Part shown: piece after piece, positions 1 through 12,144 of the stretch | Layout of the letters: the number at the start of each line of letters is the position of its first letter | Position numbering within the stretch: the first letter of the stretch is position 1 | Assembly (NCBI GenBank): GCA_024811115.1 | Contig: JAKOGH010000008.1 | Span: 124,001-188,000, forward strand | Length of the DNA stretch: 64,000 nucleotides | Reading direction: 5' to 3' | Origin: Terana coerulea | Taxonomy: Eukaryota; Basidiomycota; Agaricomycetes; Polyporales; Phanerochaetaceae | The notes under the pieces: model-generated | The model's input: only the letters and a program-made list of their open reading frames with translations | The model's database searches: none | What the model was told of the DNA's origin: nothing | Program-made: the position numbers and the translations under genes

Positions 1-2048
1 CACACGCCCGAAGTAGTGGTCAAGTTCTTCATGAACAAGGTGAGCAGGCACGCCAATCTCCGTGACATGTTGTGGGTCACGTACCTTCCAAGGGTATTCC
101 TCGGGTTTCGGGTAAGAACGCCCAGAAAAAGAGCGCGTTCGTGAAGCCGCAAATTGCGAACACGAGATAGAATCTCCAGCCTAGAGAACGTTCATAAGTC
201 CATCAATCCGCAATCCAAACGAAGAGGTCTACCTATGCTGGCGAACGCCGGAGGTGTAACTTGGGCGATCATGACTGGCAGCATAAAATTAGCCCGACAA
301 GACACAGAACAAGTTGAATCGAGTTCAGCTTACAGTTAGAGATCCATGCCGCAGAGGACGTTATCGCAGTCGCTTTCGCCCGCGTGGCGGTGTTGAACAT
401 CTCGACTGGGATCTGCGAAGCAAGCCATAAGCCGCCGAATTCATAAATTGCATGCAAGTCCTCACAGCCCAGCTAAGAGGCCCGATCCCAGAGGAGAACA
501 CGAGGTTGAACTGGTGTCATGATTAGCATCAGGGGTTCTCATGAGCGATGTCAGCTACTACTGCTCACCAGCCAAGTCATTGACACAAAAGCTCTGCTCG
601 CATTGGCGTTGTTTGACCCGGCCGGGAAAAGCTTGATGATTATGGTGCCGATGACAAAGGTCAAGCCTGATAGAGCGTTGGCCCAAATGAGAGGCCCACG
701 ACGGCCAAGGCGGTCGATAAACCAGATGCAAAGCACCTCGCCAACGAGAGCTATCACTGAGTTGCCTGACTGCAGGCCGAGCGTGGTCGACGTATCGATG
801 CCGATGGACGCGAAGATCTGGGGGAGTAGTACTGGATCACACTGACACCGGTCATTTGAACACTACACATGTGTATACTATTAGTCTGAGATCCCGAGAG
901 TGCTGTGAGCCGGAGCGTACCTGAACTGCAGGGCGATACCAAGCAACAGTCTGCGGAAGTTGCTTTTGTTGGTGAACAACTGCACCCATGCGTCCCGGGT
1001 TTCCTCCTGCTCGATCCTGACCTGGCTGAGAATCTCTTTATGCTCGGCAATGACGAAAGGATCGTCAATATTGCCGTGTGCGTGAAGTCTTCCGAGAACC
1101 AAGAGGGCCTCGTGGTCGCGCCCCTTCATAGCGAGGTATCTTGGGGATTCTGGCAGAAGACTGGTAGAGATAGCATAAGCATGGGCGTGATGACTAGGGC
1201 GTGCGCACTCACAGAATGAAGAAAGCAAGGGGTATCGCAGCTGTATATAGACAGTGAGTAAACCAGAAGACGCAGTTGTATAACACCACTCACGCAGCAG
1301 CTGAATACCGAGCGGAACTCTCCACTGCGCTTGCCCCGACAGTCCATGGAAGCACCCATAGCCAATAAACGAAGCAATCAAGGCGCCAATACCCAGCATG
1401 AACTGCTGCAGCGTCGTCAGCCGCCCCCGGATACTGGGATGCGCAATCTCGGACTGATACAAGGGTGCAAGCATCGCGAGCATGCCGATGCCCATACCCG
1501 CGAGGAAGCGGCCGCCGTACATGTACTTGATGCTTTGCGCGCCAGCCTGGATCGATCCGCCTATGAGGAAGACGATGCAGCCAGCGAGGATAGATGCGCG
1601 TCGCCCGACCCAGTCGGCCAGAGAGCCGACGTAGATATTCCTGTGCGGAATAAGCTTAAATAGATCAGACAATTACAAGGGCCTGCTCACGACGCGAAGG
1701 CACCCAGCAGAAGGCAACCGACTATCAAGCCTTGCTGTGTAGCATCTGGGTTTCCTGTAACGCGGTTGAAATCGGGCGAAGGCTGCAAGGAGGACGCATA
1801 AATCAGATGCACAACCTATGTCATATGGAGAGTATGGTGCTTACCAGTACTGCTGCTATGATACCAAGATCATAGCCGAAGGTAACGGAGCCCAGAGCGG
1901 CAAAGAAGCCACAAAGCCAGGTATAGACCTTACAACGTTCCGGTAAGTAAGGTCTTTTCGAACGACGAAGCAGCACGCACCTTCGGTGTGAGCAACATGG
2001 CGGCGCAAAAGATGCCTTAGGACAGAAAGAACTCAAAGAGCCCGCCAT
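1..2048 (-). CDS. MFS sugar/H+ symporter (3' end beyond left edge)
   Basis: Plasma-membrane hexose/pentose transporter of the sugar porter family. ATG at 2048; the N-terminus reads RPYLPERCKVYTWLCGFF then GSVTFGYDLGII, typical of basidiomycete sugar porters. Further motifs are GSLADWVGRR (loop 2-3), PESPRYL, QMTGVSVIQYYSPQ, DRLGRRG and FLPETRG-PLEE at the C-terminal end. Short introns include 1241-1293 and 1161-1212; removing both gives an uninterrupted WRVPLGIQLLPAIPLAFF then LLLPESPRYL. The gene is still open at base 1 (reading LDHYFGRV), so only the last residues are missing. Family is certain; substrate is not visible. It is divergently paired with the GH51 arabinofuranosidase, which suggests arabinose or a related sugar (inference). 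No frame break was seen. Confidence 0.9.
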
Positions 2049-2616
2049 ACCTTCTTTTATAGACCGGGCTTACTCTGATACCAAACGCGATGACGGCGTG
2101 TAGCCCGCCGTTGCTAAAGCGGTTTAGAAAGAGGCATGTGATGCCGCGCCAACAGCAGGTTCAGGTGACCGTGATGCGAGCGACCGGCCGCGGGGAAACT
2201 CCACTGCACCTTGTTGAGCATCAACTGGGATCAGTGCGTGAAGGAAAGTTACGACAGAGCTAGAGGTTCCTTAGAGCTCTTTCATAAACCTGGAAAATAA
2301 TGTCTCTGAAATAACGGGAACTCGACCGACGACGCTGCCGTCCTTATTTCGACGCTACGAGTTAACACCTAGAGGCTCAGTCGTCGTTGGCAGGTAGCTT
2401 GCGAACCAATATGCCGTCATATTTCTCTCTCATTTCACGCTGATTGGCACGGCGGGCCGTGCATCCCGCCGCCCGGAAATCCCGGTCATGCGAACATGCT
2501 AAGGCGATGTATTCTCGCTGCTGTACAATCTACCACGGGGGTTCGACGTCAGACGCGTATATGAGCGATGGCCTCACAAAGGCATGACCGCAACGACGTA
2601 TCTCACCGTCTGAATC
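2049..2616. promoter_or_regulatory. Shared divergent intergenic region, sugar transporter / GH51
   Basis: 568 bases between two divergent ATGs, with no plausible gene. A GCGGGG hexamer at 2190-2195 matches the SYGGRG consensus bound by CreA/Cre1 carbon-catabolite repressors of filamentous fungi. One match in GC-rich DNA is weak evidence. No clear TATA box was seen on either side. Confidence 0.4.
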
Positions 2617-4529
2617 ATGTCCGCCAATGCCACAGCAGCTCTGCCATCCCTAGACGTCTTCCCAACGGCCTCCATAGGTCGCGTCTCTCCGTATATCTTC
2701 TCGGGTTTCCTCGAGCACCTCGGACGCTGCATATACGGCGGGATCCTCCCCGCTGGACCGACCAATTTCCCTCACAGTTCACGCAACCCATGTCCCAAGG
2801 ACCAGTTTGTCGCAACACCCAAGGAGTTGCTCACTGAGGAGGGGTTCCGGAAGGATGTACTCGAGGTTTTGAGGGATGAGCTGGGCGTACCGATGATCCG
2901 CTGGCCAGGAGGGAACTATGTGAGTTCGTACAACTGGAAAGACGGGATTGGTCCAAAGGAGGAGAGGAGAAGGAGACCTGAACTGGCGTGGGGAGGAGAG
3001 GAAAGCAACCAGTTTGGAACCGATGAGTGAGCCCTCAACTTCTAGTTGAGTCCTATTGACGAAGCGACCTGAAGGTTTATCGCATGGTGCCGGAAAGCAA
3101 ACATCGAACCGTATATTATCTTCAACATGGGTACGGGGACGTTGGAAGACGCTTTGAACTGGGTCGAATACTGCAACGGCACAGGAGACACGTGAGTATG
3201 GATACGCTCTTCTGTGCTATTAACACTTACTCTCTAACCTCAGATACTACGCAAACCTGCGACGCAAGAACACAGGGCGAGACGAGCCTCACAATGTCAA
3301 GTATTGGGGACTGGGAAATGAGGTGTGGGGAGAATGGCAGGTGGGCCAGCAGACTGCATCGGCATATGCGACCAAGGCTCGGCAATGGGCCCATGCAGTC
3401 CGTCTTCTAGATCCCTCCGTTAAACTCATCGGATGCGGCGAGACGGGCTTGGACCATTGGGACGGGGTTGTATTGGACGAACTAGTGGACAAGGTAGACG
3501 GGCATAGGTACGACTGCATCTTTGTTCCCACAGCGTTTCGAAGACTCACCAGGTATGAGACAGCATCCACCTCTATACCGGCTTCGGGCAGCGCGATCGT
3601 TCACAGGCGGATAGAGAGTATGGGCGCACAGTTTATGGTCCTGACGCGGCCGAGTACGCGATTGAGATTGCCAGAAGCCTGATCAACAAAGCGGTCAGTT
3701 GCACACTCCGTCTCCCACATTTAAATACTGACTTCTGAGGATCAAGCGCTTTGCGAGGAAAGTTGCTAAGCCGATTACACTCGCCTTCGATGAGTACGGT
3801 GTGTGGGATGAAACCGTCGGTGGGTGTTGCGTAGCACGAGCTTCTGCATCGTACTAAAGGTGAATTGCAGGCACACCGGAAAATGGTTTGGAGCAGTTTT
3901 ATACGCTAGCCGATGCACTGGCTATGGCATCCTGGCTGAATGTGTTTGTGCGCCAAGCAGACGTGGTGGAGATTGCCTGCGTCGCACAGAGTGTGAATGT
4001 AATTTCGCCCCTAATCACCAGGTAAGCCGGACGACAGCATTCATGTTCGGAGGGATACTTACGATTCGGTCACAGCCCTACTGGTCTGTTCAGGCAGACG
4101 GTCCATTGGCCGCTGTATTTGTTTTCTCGCTACATGCGAGACGGGACCTCTGTCCGAGTTTCCGTCTCTTCCCCTCGATTTGACGGTGAAACTCTCCCAG
4201 TATGGATATCCGAGATCAAAGGAAAGCCATCCGTTCTCGATGCATCCGCTGTTTTACACGAGTCCGATAGCGGGGGAAGAAGCCTCCGCATCGCTGTGGT
4301 GAATCGCAGCGAGAAGGAGGGTTATGACGTACCTATCCGTATTGCCTTCGAGAGCAACGGTGCTCAGGGTCGGGAGGTTGAGGTGCACGAACTATGGCAT
4401 GAAGATGTCAAGGCAACGAACGGATGGGGAGCGGAGAACGAGGTGTCGGTGAGAACTCGCAACGCAACATGGGATGGCCACTGGACTTTCAGGGAGCATT
4501 CATTCACACTGCTTGTCATACCTCTATAG
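2617..4529 (+). CDS. GH51 alpha-L-arabinofuranosidase
   Basis: Retaining exo-enzyme (EC 3.2.1.55) removing terminal L-arabinofuranosyl residues from arabinan and arabinoxylan. Exons 2617-3026, 3075-3191, 3244-3507, 3564-3693, 3747-3819, 3871-4021 and 4076-4529 sum to 1599 bases, giving 532 residues in one frame. GH51 landmarks are [48 protein letters not shown] (acid/base Glu about residue 202), HSIHLYTGF and LAFDEYGVW (nucleophile Glu about residue 323). A C-terminal beta-sandwich follows from about 4080. No signal peptide is apparent and the length fits the shorter intracellular-type GH51 clade. ATG 2617 is the first in-frame start before the conserved [19 protein letters not shown] segment. 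Intact. Divergent from the sugar transporter. Confidence 0.93.
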
Positions 4530-5302
4530 CCAGACCGAGTGAACACGTCATTACGTAGCGAATAGAACTGCTGGTATCCAAGCACGGACTGCGGGACTTC
4601 TCTCAGTAAATGTGCAACTGGAGGCTTCACTCGCACTCACACCCCTTGTATCTCACTTGAGCGTAGGCTTGGCTGGCGGCTCGCAATGCCCGGTCAAGAC
4701 CCTCCCAACATTCACGAAATTGAGAACCGTAAGATAACGGCGCGGCTGGGTTGCGGCAAAACTTAATGTAGGGTCGTGCGCTGACAATGTCCGATGACCA
4801 GATGACACCGTGCGAGTGCTGTGTGGTCTCCTGCTGATTATCGGCAGCTCGAAGTGCGCCACAACCGCGCAAAGGACGAAATATGGTCGTCGTTGGGAGC
4901 GAGCCGAACAGTGGTGAGGGCAAGCGGGGCGGCGAGGACGGGCTCGGAGGTGGACACGACGGGAAGCGGTAGCCGAACCGCATGCTTCCGCTGCCCGCAT
5001 CACGGCGATCGGTACTTGTTGATCTGGCCCGGCCAGCGGGCGCCTAGCAGGGGGATTTGAAGAGGATGTGGCTTCGCTGACGGGGTGCACGCCACTTTTG
5101 TATATCTCCCGCCAGGCAGTCGCCTTCATTTCTTTGTCCGCTCACCCAGAAGCAGGCCTATTCTCACCCTCGTCGCTCTCTAACCTTCGCCTGTGCTCTC
5201 TTAACTTGACCAGAACGGTCTCCAAGTGATATCCTCAGCCCCCAACGCCTTACTCAACGACCACTCTCATCACCACCCTCTAGACACCCAGACTCATCAG
5301 CT
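4530..5302. other. Intergenic, no gene recognised
   Basis: Contains the GH51 3' region and the promoter and 5' leader of the 5303 transporter. The leader just before the ATG is pyrimidine-rich. Antisense open frames here show no conserved domain. Confidence 0.5.
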
Positions 5303-6612
5303 ATGTCCAGCGAGAAAGACTACGTCAAAGCCGCGTCTGAAGGGGATGAGCAGCGTAACCAGCTGCTTGAAGTGAAGCTCGAGAAGGAGAACCAAGCAGA
5401 TTTGCCCTCGCCAGTTACTGCGGCCGTCGCGCGCCCTGCCAGCAAGCCGAAACTGTCAACAGCAGTTATCATCCCTATATGGATCATCCTCAGCTCGTCT
5501 GTCATAATCTACAACAACTATTTGTACAACACCCTCCAGTTCAAGTTCCCCGTCTTCTTGGTCACTTGGCATTTGACCTTCGCGGTAGGTCTTATCACTC
5601 GCGCAATACCGGAATGGCTCAACGAGCAGCTCCTTGCAGGCCATCGGAACTCGCGTGCTGCAGCGAACAACACATCTTGTAGATGGCGCGAAGGACATCC
5701 ATGTGTCGAAGGAGATGTTCCTGCGGTCTATCCTGCCGATAGGGCTCCTATTCAGCGCATCCCTTATTCTCAGCAACACCGCCTACCTCTATCTGAGCGT
5801 TGCCTACATCCAAATGCTCAAGGTAAGGATATCATATTCTTCATTCCCCTGTGAATCCTTCACTAATATGCATCCTCGTTAGGCGTTCACGCCAGTTGCA
5901 ATCCTCCTTATCTCGTGGACGTTCCGTCTGCAAGACCCGAACAAGAAGCTCGCAGTTATTATCTTCATGATCTCTGCGGGTGTCGCCCTCGCATCTAAGG
6001 AGAGCTCAGGTTCGACCTCGTTGGCTTCATTACCCAGGCCGCTGCGGTTGCCGTACGTACCGCCTTCGGAGTCGGTTTCGATGCTATCTTCTGACACGAA
6101 TCCCTAGTTCGAAGCGTCTCGCCTGGTCATGATCCAAATCCTCTTGCAGGGTCTCAAGATGGACCCATTGGTCTCGCTGCACTACTACGCACCGGTCTGT
6201 GCGCTCATCAACCTCGCTATCCTTCCCTTCACGGAGGGTATGGCGCCGTTCTTGGAGATTGCGCGTGTTGGGTGCGTGTGGCTATAACTGTCTGCGTTGG
6301 AAATGGCCTAATGTTGCTATTAGCCCACTGATCCTCCTCAGCAACGCTGTTGTTGCTTTCTTGCTCAACGTCGCGGCTGTCTTCCTCGTCAGCGCGGGCG
6401 GCGGCCTTGTTCTCACTCTTGCTGGTGTATTCAAGGACATCCTGCTCATCACTGGCTCTGTCCTCATCTTCGGCAGTAGCATCACGCCCCTGCAGGTCGT
6501 TGGTACGTTGGTTACTTCTCCCTCGCTCCGAATATGCGCTGAGGTTATTCTTCCAGGATACGCGATTGCTCTTGGAGGTCTCATCCTCTTTAAGACATCC
6601 GGTGGAAAGTGA
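5303..6612 (+). CDS. DMT-superfamily triose-phosphate/nucleotide-sugar-type transporter, one-base frameshift in exon 3
   Basis: Multi-pass Golgi/ER-type transporter of the TPT family. Exons 5303-5584, 5640-5822, 5883-6052, 6108-6271, 6324-6502 and 6557-6612. Landmarks: PIWIILSSSVIIYNNYLYNT, FLVTWHLTFAAIGTRVLQRT, SNTAYLYLSVAYIQMLKAFT, AAAVAFEASRLVMIQILLQG, DPLVSLHYYAPVCALIN, GVFKDILLITGSVLIFGSS. The family lysine pairs are partly visible (LKAFTPV, FKDILL). Exon 3 is 170 bases, and the frame jumps between GVALAS and ELRFDLVGF at 5999-6000, where GG probably should be GGG. One extra base gives 1035 coding bases, 344 residues. Substrate cannot be read from sequence; fungal relatives are usually annotated only as TPT-domain proteins. 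Likely functional with a consensus error. Confidence 0.85.
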
Positions 6613-8032
6613 ACTTACTCTTAGACGATCCTCTTGTGTGTTATATGATTCTCTACTGAGCTACACTATCTTACCACTCATCTCGGCCTGTTCTGGGATT
6701 TGGCTTCTCCATGCTATCGGATCCTCTTAAGGACGCTGTAATACTCTCCCGGACCACTTCCTCTCCAGCTAGACTAACGTGCGCGCACGCACCAGGTAGC
6801 GAAGGCCGCTTGGTCATACCGCGTTGTAGATTGGCATGCCCTGTCGCCTCTTGAAATCATTAGCTGCCCCTGCTTATCCGCAAGTTTATGTAAGCAAGTG
6901 TTGCACATTCTTGAGCAGACCAAGTCGGAGTTATGGTAAGTTTAGTAGCAAAAGAAAACTAGATACGTGCCGGCTCCGCCGACAAAAACCTTGCTTGGGT
7001 TTGTACAGGTGTAAACGTGTGCTGATTAAGCAGGACGACGGCGAGGAAGGGAACGGCCGTGGGAAAGGATGGGCGTCAGGCAAATGCCGGTAGGACGAAA
7101 AGTGGCTTCACATTAAAGGTTTCACAGTTACTAGAGGAACGCGGCCCGTGGCCGCAGAGCCCTGCTTGGGATGTGTAAAATCACAGGAGACATGTGAGAT
7201 AAGTGTCTGAATGGAGATCTGGTTATTACGAGGACCGCCCCCTGCAAGCCCGGTTGAGAGAAGCAATATAAACTTCAAGACTTGGGCGAGATACATGAGG
7301 CTACTCCACCAGGTATGACTACTTGAACTGGTTCAAACTGGGTGAAATTAGTGCATGGACGGACGCCAACTCGCCTCGCGGGCTTCGCCCGCTTCGACTC
7401 GTTGGCGTAGTGAGACAGAGGGCGGCCCGGGAGAGAGCGACGGCCAATGGTAGGGACTTATGTAATCTGGGCGCTTGTTACACGAAAACCGGCTTCAATT
7501 AAGGGGTCCCAGAACCCTTGTCAAGCAAGGTGATCATGGTGTAGATTTATATGGGTAACTAGCGCACATACGCTCAAGTTTACATACACTAGTACTCCCG
7601 TTAGATTTGTCTGTGCTCTTGCGCACGCTCGTGCAGATCTTCACGCCTAACAAGTTTCGGCCTGGGCGAGAGTGACTTGCGCCGTCACGACTCCCAACAA
7701 TCTGCGAGGAGCCTATTGAGTGAGGGCACCTGCATGTTTAGGACTTATACTTAGATCCGACTGACCAAGCTGCAGACACGCATATCGCACTACCATTGAT
7801 CAGTGTTCGACAAAGCCCCTGGACAGACCGAACAGCCCGTATGTGCCAAAAACCGACCTTTCATCCTGACAAAGCTCAATACCAAGCGACTGCTCTGGAT
7901 TCTGAGAAGCAAACATATCATTCCGATCCGCGGTACAGTAGAGCCAGTCTCATAAAATACTTCTCGTTCTGAAGACCTAATAGTTCCCACCATTAACCTG
8001 CGCTCCCAGTCAGCGACGCCCTTCTGATCGTA
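6613..8032. other. Intergenic 1.4 kb between convergent genes, no gene recognised
   Basis: Lies between the 3' ends of the TPT-type transporter and SEC24. Open frames are short and in no recognised family. A small GC-rich inverted sequence sits near 7375-7400 (CGCGGGCTTCGCCCG). Nothing else stands out. Confidence 0.5.
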
Positions 8033-11000
8033 TTACCGAAACAAACGCACCTTATCCTTGAGCTGCGAGATGAACTGCTGGTAGCTGGGCAGGACGTCCG
8101 CGCGGTCCTGGATGAGGCAGCTGAGGGCCCACAGGCGCAGGGCGGGCTCGCCATCCTCCTTGACGACGTACAAGTGGGGCCAGTACGGCCCGCGCCGCAT
8201 CTCGCGCGTCTTCTGGATGATCGCATTAATGCGCTGGTTGAACGGGTTATCCAGCACCGGCAGCGTCGTCTGCGGGGCAGAGTCAAGTCCGTAAGCGCGC
8301 CATGTAGAAGACGAGGGTAGCAACACACCTTTCCGGCGCGGAGCACCTCGTAGCTGGGCAGGTTGAAGACGTCGATGATGAGCTGCGGCACGGCGTCGCG
8401 GCCGACCCACAGGAAGATAGTCTGACCGTCTTCAATCAAGTACAGACCGTGCCGCTCCAGACGCTCCGAAGAGAGGGGCAGTGGGGGCGGCAGCAGGACA
8501 CCATTCTCGCCCACCATGCCAGCCTAACCATCAGAGTGAGACCACTACAAAAAGATTTACGGGTAACGCATGCGTACCTCCGGCGGCATACTGTGCAGAG
8601 CGTAGAAGCTCGGGTAGATGTACGGCATGAGGAGCTGCGCCGGCAGCGACGTGAGTAGCGCCTGAGCGTACGCGCGGAGGTCGGGCGGGATCTGCGCGCT
8701 CTGTCGCAGGCCGACGTTCTTCAACAGGCCAAGCACGAGCACAGGCAGCATCTTCATGTTCTCCGAGATCGCGAGCTGCGCGCTCGCACCCGCGCCGGCC
8801 GCGGTCATGCTCGCCTTGTACGCCTGCAGGATCTCGACGAGCTTGTTGAACAGCGCGTCGCGCGCGTCCTCGAGCTTGTGCGTGATGCACCGCTCGACGG
8901 CCTTGTTCGCGAGCAGCGTGCCAATCGAGACCTGGTCAGCGGATGCAAAGACCTCCGAAAGGTTGCTGGTGGTCGGGTACGCGGTCGTGACGACGCGAAT
9001 GCGACGCTCACCTATACAAGGTCAGCTGAGGGGTCGGGTTCGTGGTGCGTCCACGGTACTCACCGTAACATGAAGTGTGGAGGATGGCGGTCTGGAATAC
9101 GACAAACGGCGCGGTGAGAGTGTCTTCGATCTGCACTTCGATCGCGTATGACAAGTCTTCCGGAACCGCGGGCATCGCCAGCAAATCCGTGGATCGCACG
9201 AAGAAGTTGCCATGGAACGAGGACATCCGAAGGTCTTCATAAAGGATCAGTATAAGCTCAGCCGATCGGATCAAAATGCGTACTTTTGGAGGCACGGACA
9301 CGCATGACGGCTTCGAGCATGATAGGTTGCGCCAAAACGGAGCCAAACTCGTGCGCAAACTTGACGGCGTCTTCGGTGCGGGCATTGAAGGCAGGGTAGA
9401 AATACGTCTGGCCAGCAGTGTAGTGCGGCAAACAGGCTATTTGGTGGTCAGAATGAGCCGAGCATCCGGAGAAGGTATAGGCAAACCTAGAGTAGCGACG
9501 TCTTGGTAGCCCGCGCTGAACAAGAACATATCCACGGAAACCTGTGCACGCGAGCACTCGATTGCGAACGTCTTGAAGAACGGCGATGCAGCTTGAAGCA
9601 GGCCGGATTCCTGACATCAATTCAGGATGGTTGCCCGAACTACGCGGAGAGAATTCTCACCTTCGACGTTCCAAGGATCTTGGGATCTTCCCTGTTTTTC
9701 AGCGCACCAACGCCGACGGAAGGCAGGCTTGAGGACAGAACGACAATCTTTCCACCAATGGATGACTAGCACCCCAAGTAAGCAACCCTCATGTAATGCA
9801 GGTGGTAGCAAAACAAACCATCAACTGGAAGCCGGCTTGCAGAGCTGGGCCCAATGCACTACCAATGATGTGGTTGTCCTGGAACATATCGCCCAGACGT
9901 CCAAGCAATCCCTCCAATGAGGCGCGTGCTTCTGCCAAGTTCACCAGGAGATCTTGCGGCTTGGGAAGGAAGACGTCGTCAACGTCGGAGACAACCAGCA
10001 TAGAAGAATCGGTGGTCCCCGGCTAACGACGTATGTTAGTAGATGGACCTTTCCGTCAACATGCTTTAGGAACGCACGGGCATTGAGAAGAAGTAGAGGG
10101 ACACATCAAACGCAATGATTGCAACTTTTGTCCGACCATTTTCATCGGGTATGCGGTCCAGATTCTCGAGGATGGTGCGTGTAGCGGTGGCGACCATACC
10201 AGACTGTATGGCGCTATGGCTGACGTCGATCAAGAAAATATAGACCGCAGCCTGAGGAGGTCGGACCATGTACTCTGTCGGGGCGACGTATTCCACCGCA
10301 CCGTAATTAAGTTCTGGTCGTGCCCATCTGTCTCCTGGCTGGTTGCGGACTTGATCCCAGTCGAAGAGTTGAGGCACTTCGTTGGACAAGGAACACATGC
10401 AGCATCGCCAGCTAATTAGAGACAAACAGTCTCAATGATACGTATAAACTGGTTAAGACGGGATAACTCACCGATTGCCACCATCTATAAACTGAACGAA
10501 CGGGTTGATGTACGTTCTGCACCGCCTGCAACGCGCGATGACGGTATCGGTTACAAGAGGAACGGGTTCATCACCTTCCTTCAGTGAACGGTAAGGCGTC
10601 AGGATGAGACCAAGAGGAATATTGGACTTCTTTAGGAGCGAATTTGTGGTTGGGATGGCATTCACCGTGCATCGTTGGTAGCTGTGGTCGGCATTGACGA
10701 ACGGCGAAGGTGACACGGAAGCGTTGGGTGGTAAGACGATTTCTGGAGGCGGTTGGTACAGCTCTCTGGGGTCAGGCGGAGACGTCAAGAGGTTGGTGGT
10801 GAACAACCGTAGACCCTTCTGACCCATGTTCATCTGCCCAAATTGATCTGCCATAGCGTTGACGGGATTGGCGGGCTGGCCGTACATGGGAGCTTGCGCT
10901 TGCGGTCCATTGATGTATTCAGGTTCTGCTGGAGCGCCGCCGTAGTACGGGGGCTGGGATTGACTTTGCTGCTGTTGCTGCTGGAACTGATTCTCAGCCG

Positions 11001-11404
11001 CCAGACCAGGTGTGAACAATTGGGCGGGTTGCTGAGGAGCTGCATTGCCATAACCACCTCCACCTGCACTGAGCCCATCGCCTGCACCATAGTACGCCTG
11101 TGTCTGGCCTGCCGCATATTGACGACGTTTGCCATGGCCCGCGACGGGGGGGAGGGGAAGGTGGCGCCACGCCAGGGCTCAAGGCAGGCGGGTCCCATGA
11201 TGTTTGACCAGTGGCAGTTTCTGTAATTCTTTTGTGAGCTCTGAATACGACGCCAGGCGACAGTACACCTACCAATGAACAGATACCGTTGGTGAGTTGG
11301 TTCCCTGAGAGAAGTTAATACAGCCGGACTATCACCAAGACACGATCACAAACATACCACTCAGCAGTCCATCCAGGGGGGAGTTGCTGGGCTGGAGAAG
11401 CCAT
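8033..11404 (-). CDS. SEC24: SEC24, COPII cargo adaptor, with N-terminal WW domain; one-base frameshift
   Basis: Cargo-binding subunit of the COPII inner coat, acting with Sec23 and Sar1 at ER exit sites. From ATG 11404: a WW domain ([26 protein letters not shown]) encoded by three exons; a Gln/Gly/Pro-rich linker ([18 protein letters not shown]); zinc finger CRRCRTY...WRCCMC; trunk ([31 protein letters not shown]); beta-sandwich and helical regions ([19 protein letters not shown]); gelsolin-like end ([23 protein letters not shown]) with stop at 8033. All introns are short GT-AG. In exon 3 the frame changes at a run of seven G (11146-11152, plus strand); six G joins the WW domain to [18 protein letters not shown]. 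The gene is essential in yeast, so a consensus error is likelier than decay. Confidence 0.93.
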
Positions 11405-12144
11405 CTTGAATATTGAAGAAACGGAGAACGGATACGCTCGAGGTCGGGGAAACGGAAGGGGCTACACGGCGTTTAGGTTCCACGTCACCGCGTCAAGGAT
11501 TCCGAGGCTATGTAGAGGCAGGCGTTATTGAGTGACTCGTCCAACATGGTTGTATTTCCGCAGCGGAGCCAAGCAGACACGTACATGGGATAGGCGAGCG
11601 ACGTGGTCGTTTTCAAGCTTGACGCGGCCGAATCCCGACGCTGCGACGCTTGATACCGCCAGGCATGATGGCGCCCACTTGTGTGGGTGCACGTGGAACT
11701 TGCCTAATTCGACATGACGCCCGACACCATAGCCAAATGGCGAAGGTTCAGTTAAACCCTCCTCAAGGCCTGAGGCTTCATTAATCCTCCGCGAAAAAAG
11801 CACTGTGACATGAATACCCTTATCAAATAAATACCACGAATACTTGTTTTTCAGTACGATTTAGAAGGATTTTATTCTTACGTCCCTTCAGTCCAAGTTG
11901 AGCGCCCCGGCATCCTGCGGAGGGCGCTACAGGGTTTACCCCGGAGTTTCTCCGTCAGGCAATCTCAGTAATGGATTCAACCACGCACTGGCAACATCCA
12001 CGGCTGAGGAGGACTTGACTCTCACCTGCCTTTCGCAATCTTGCGCGAGACGCAGACGCATGACTCCAGCAAAGCGCGCATTATAACGGCTATAAAGGCC
12101 GTGTAAAGGAAAAGAGTCGTCGCAAACCCCCTTACTACCCCGTC
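11405..12144. other. Divergent intergenic region SEC24 / MFS, no gene recognised
   Basis: 740 bases containing both promoters. A 92-codon minus-strand open frame at 11525-11803 has no recognised motif and lies in the promoter side of SEC24; not called. Confidence 0.45.

Noticed and set aside
1161..1293. Apparent insertion of unrelated residues in the sugar transporter
   Set aside because: Explained by two introns, 1241-1293 and 1161-1212, separated by a 28-base exon; removal restores the family sequence.
11525..11803. 92-codon minus-strand frame upstream of SEC24
   Set aside because: Looks protein-like in places but matches no family and lacks a clear ATG context; insufficient to call.
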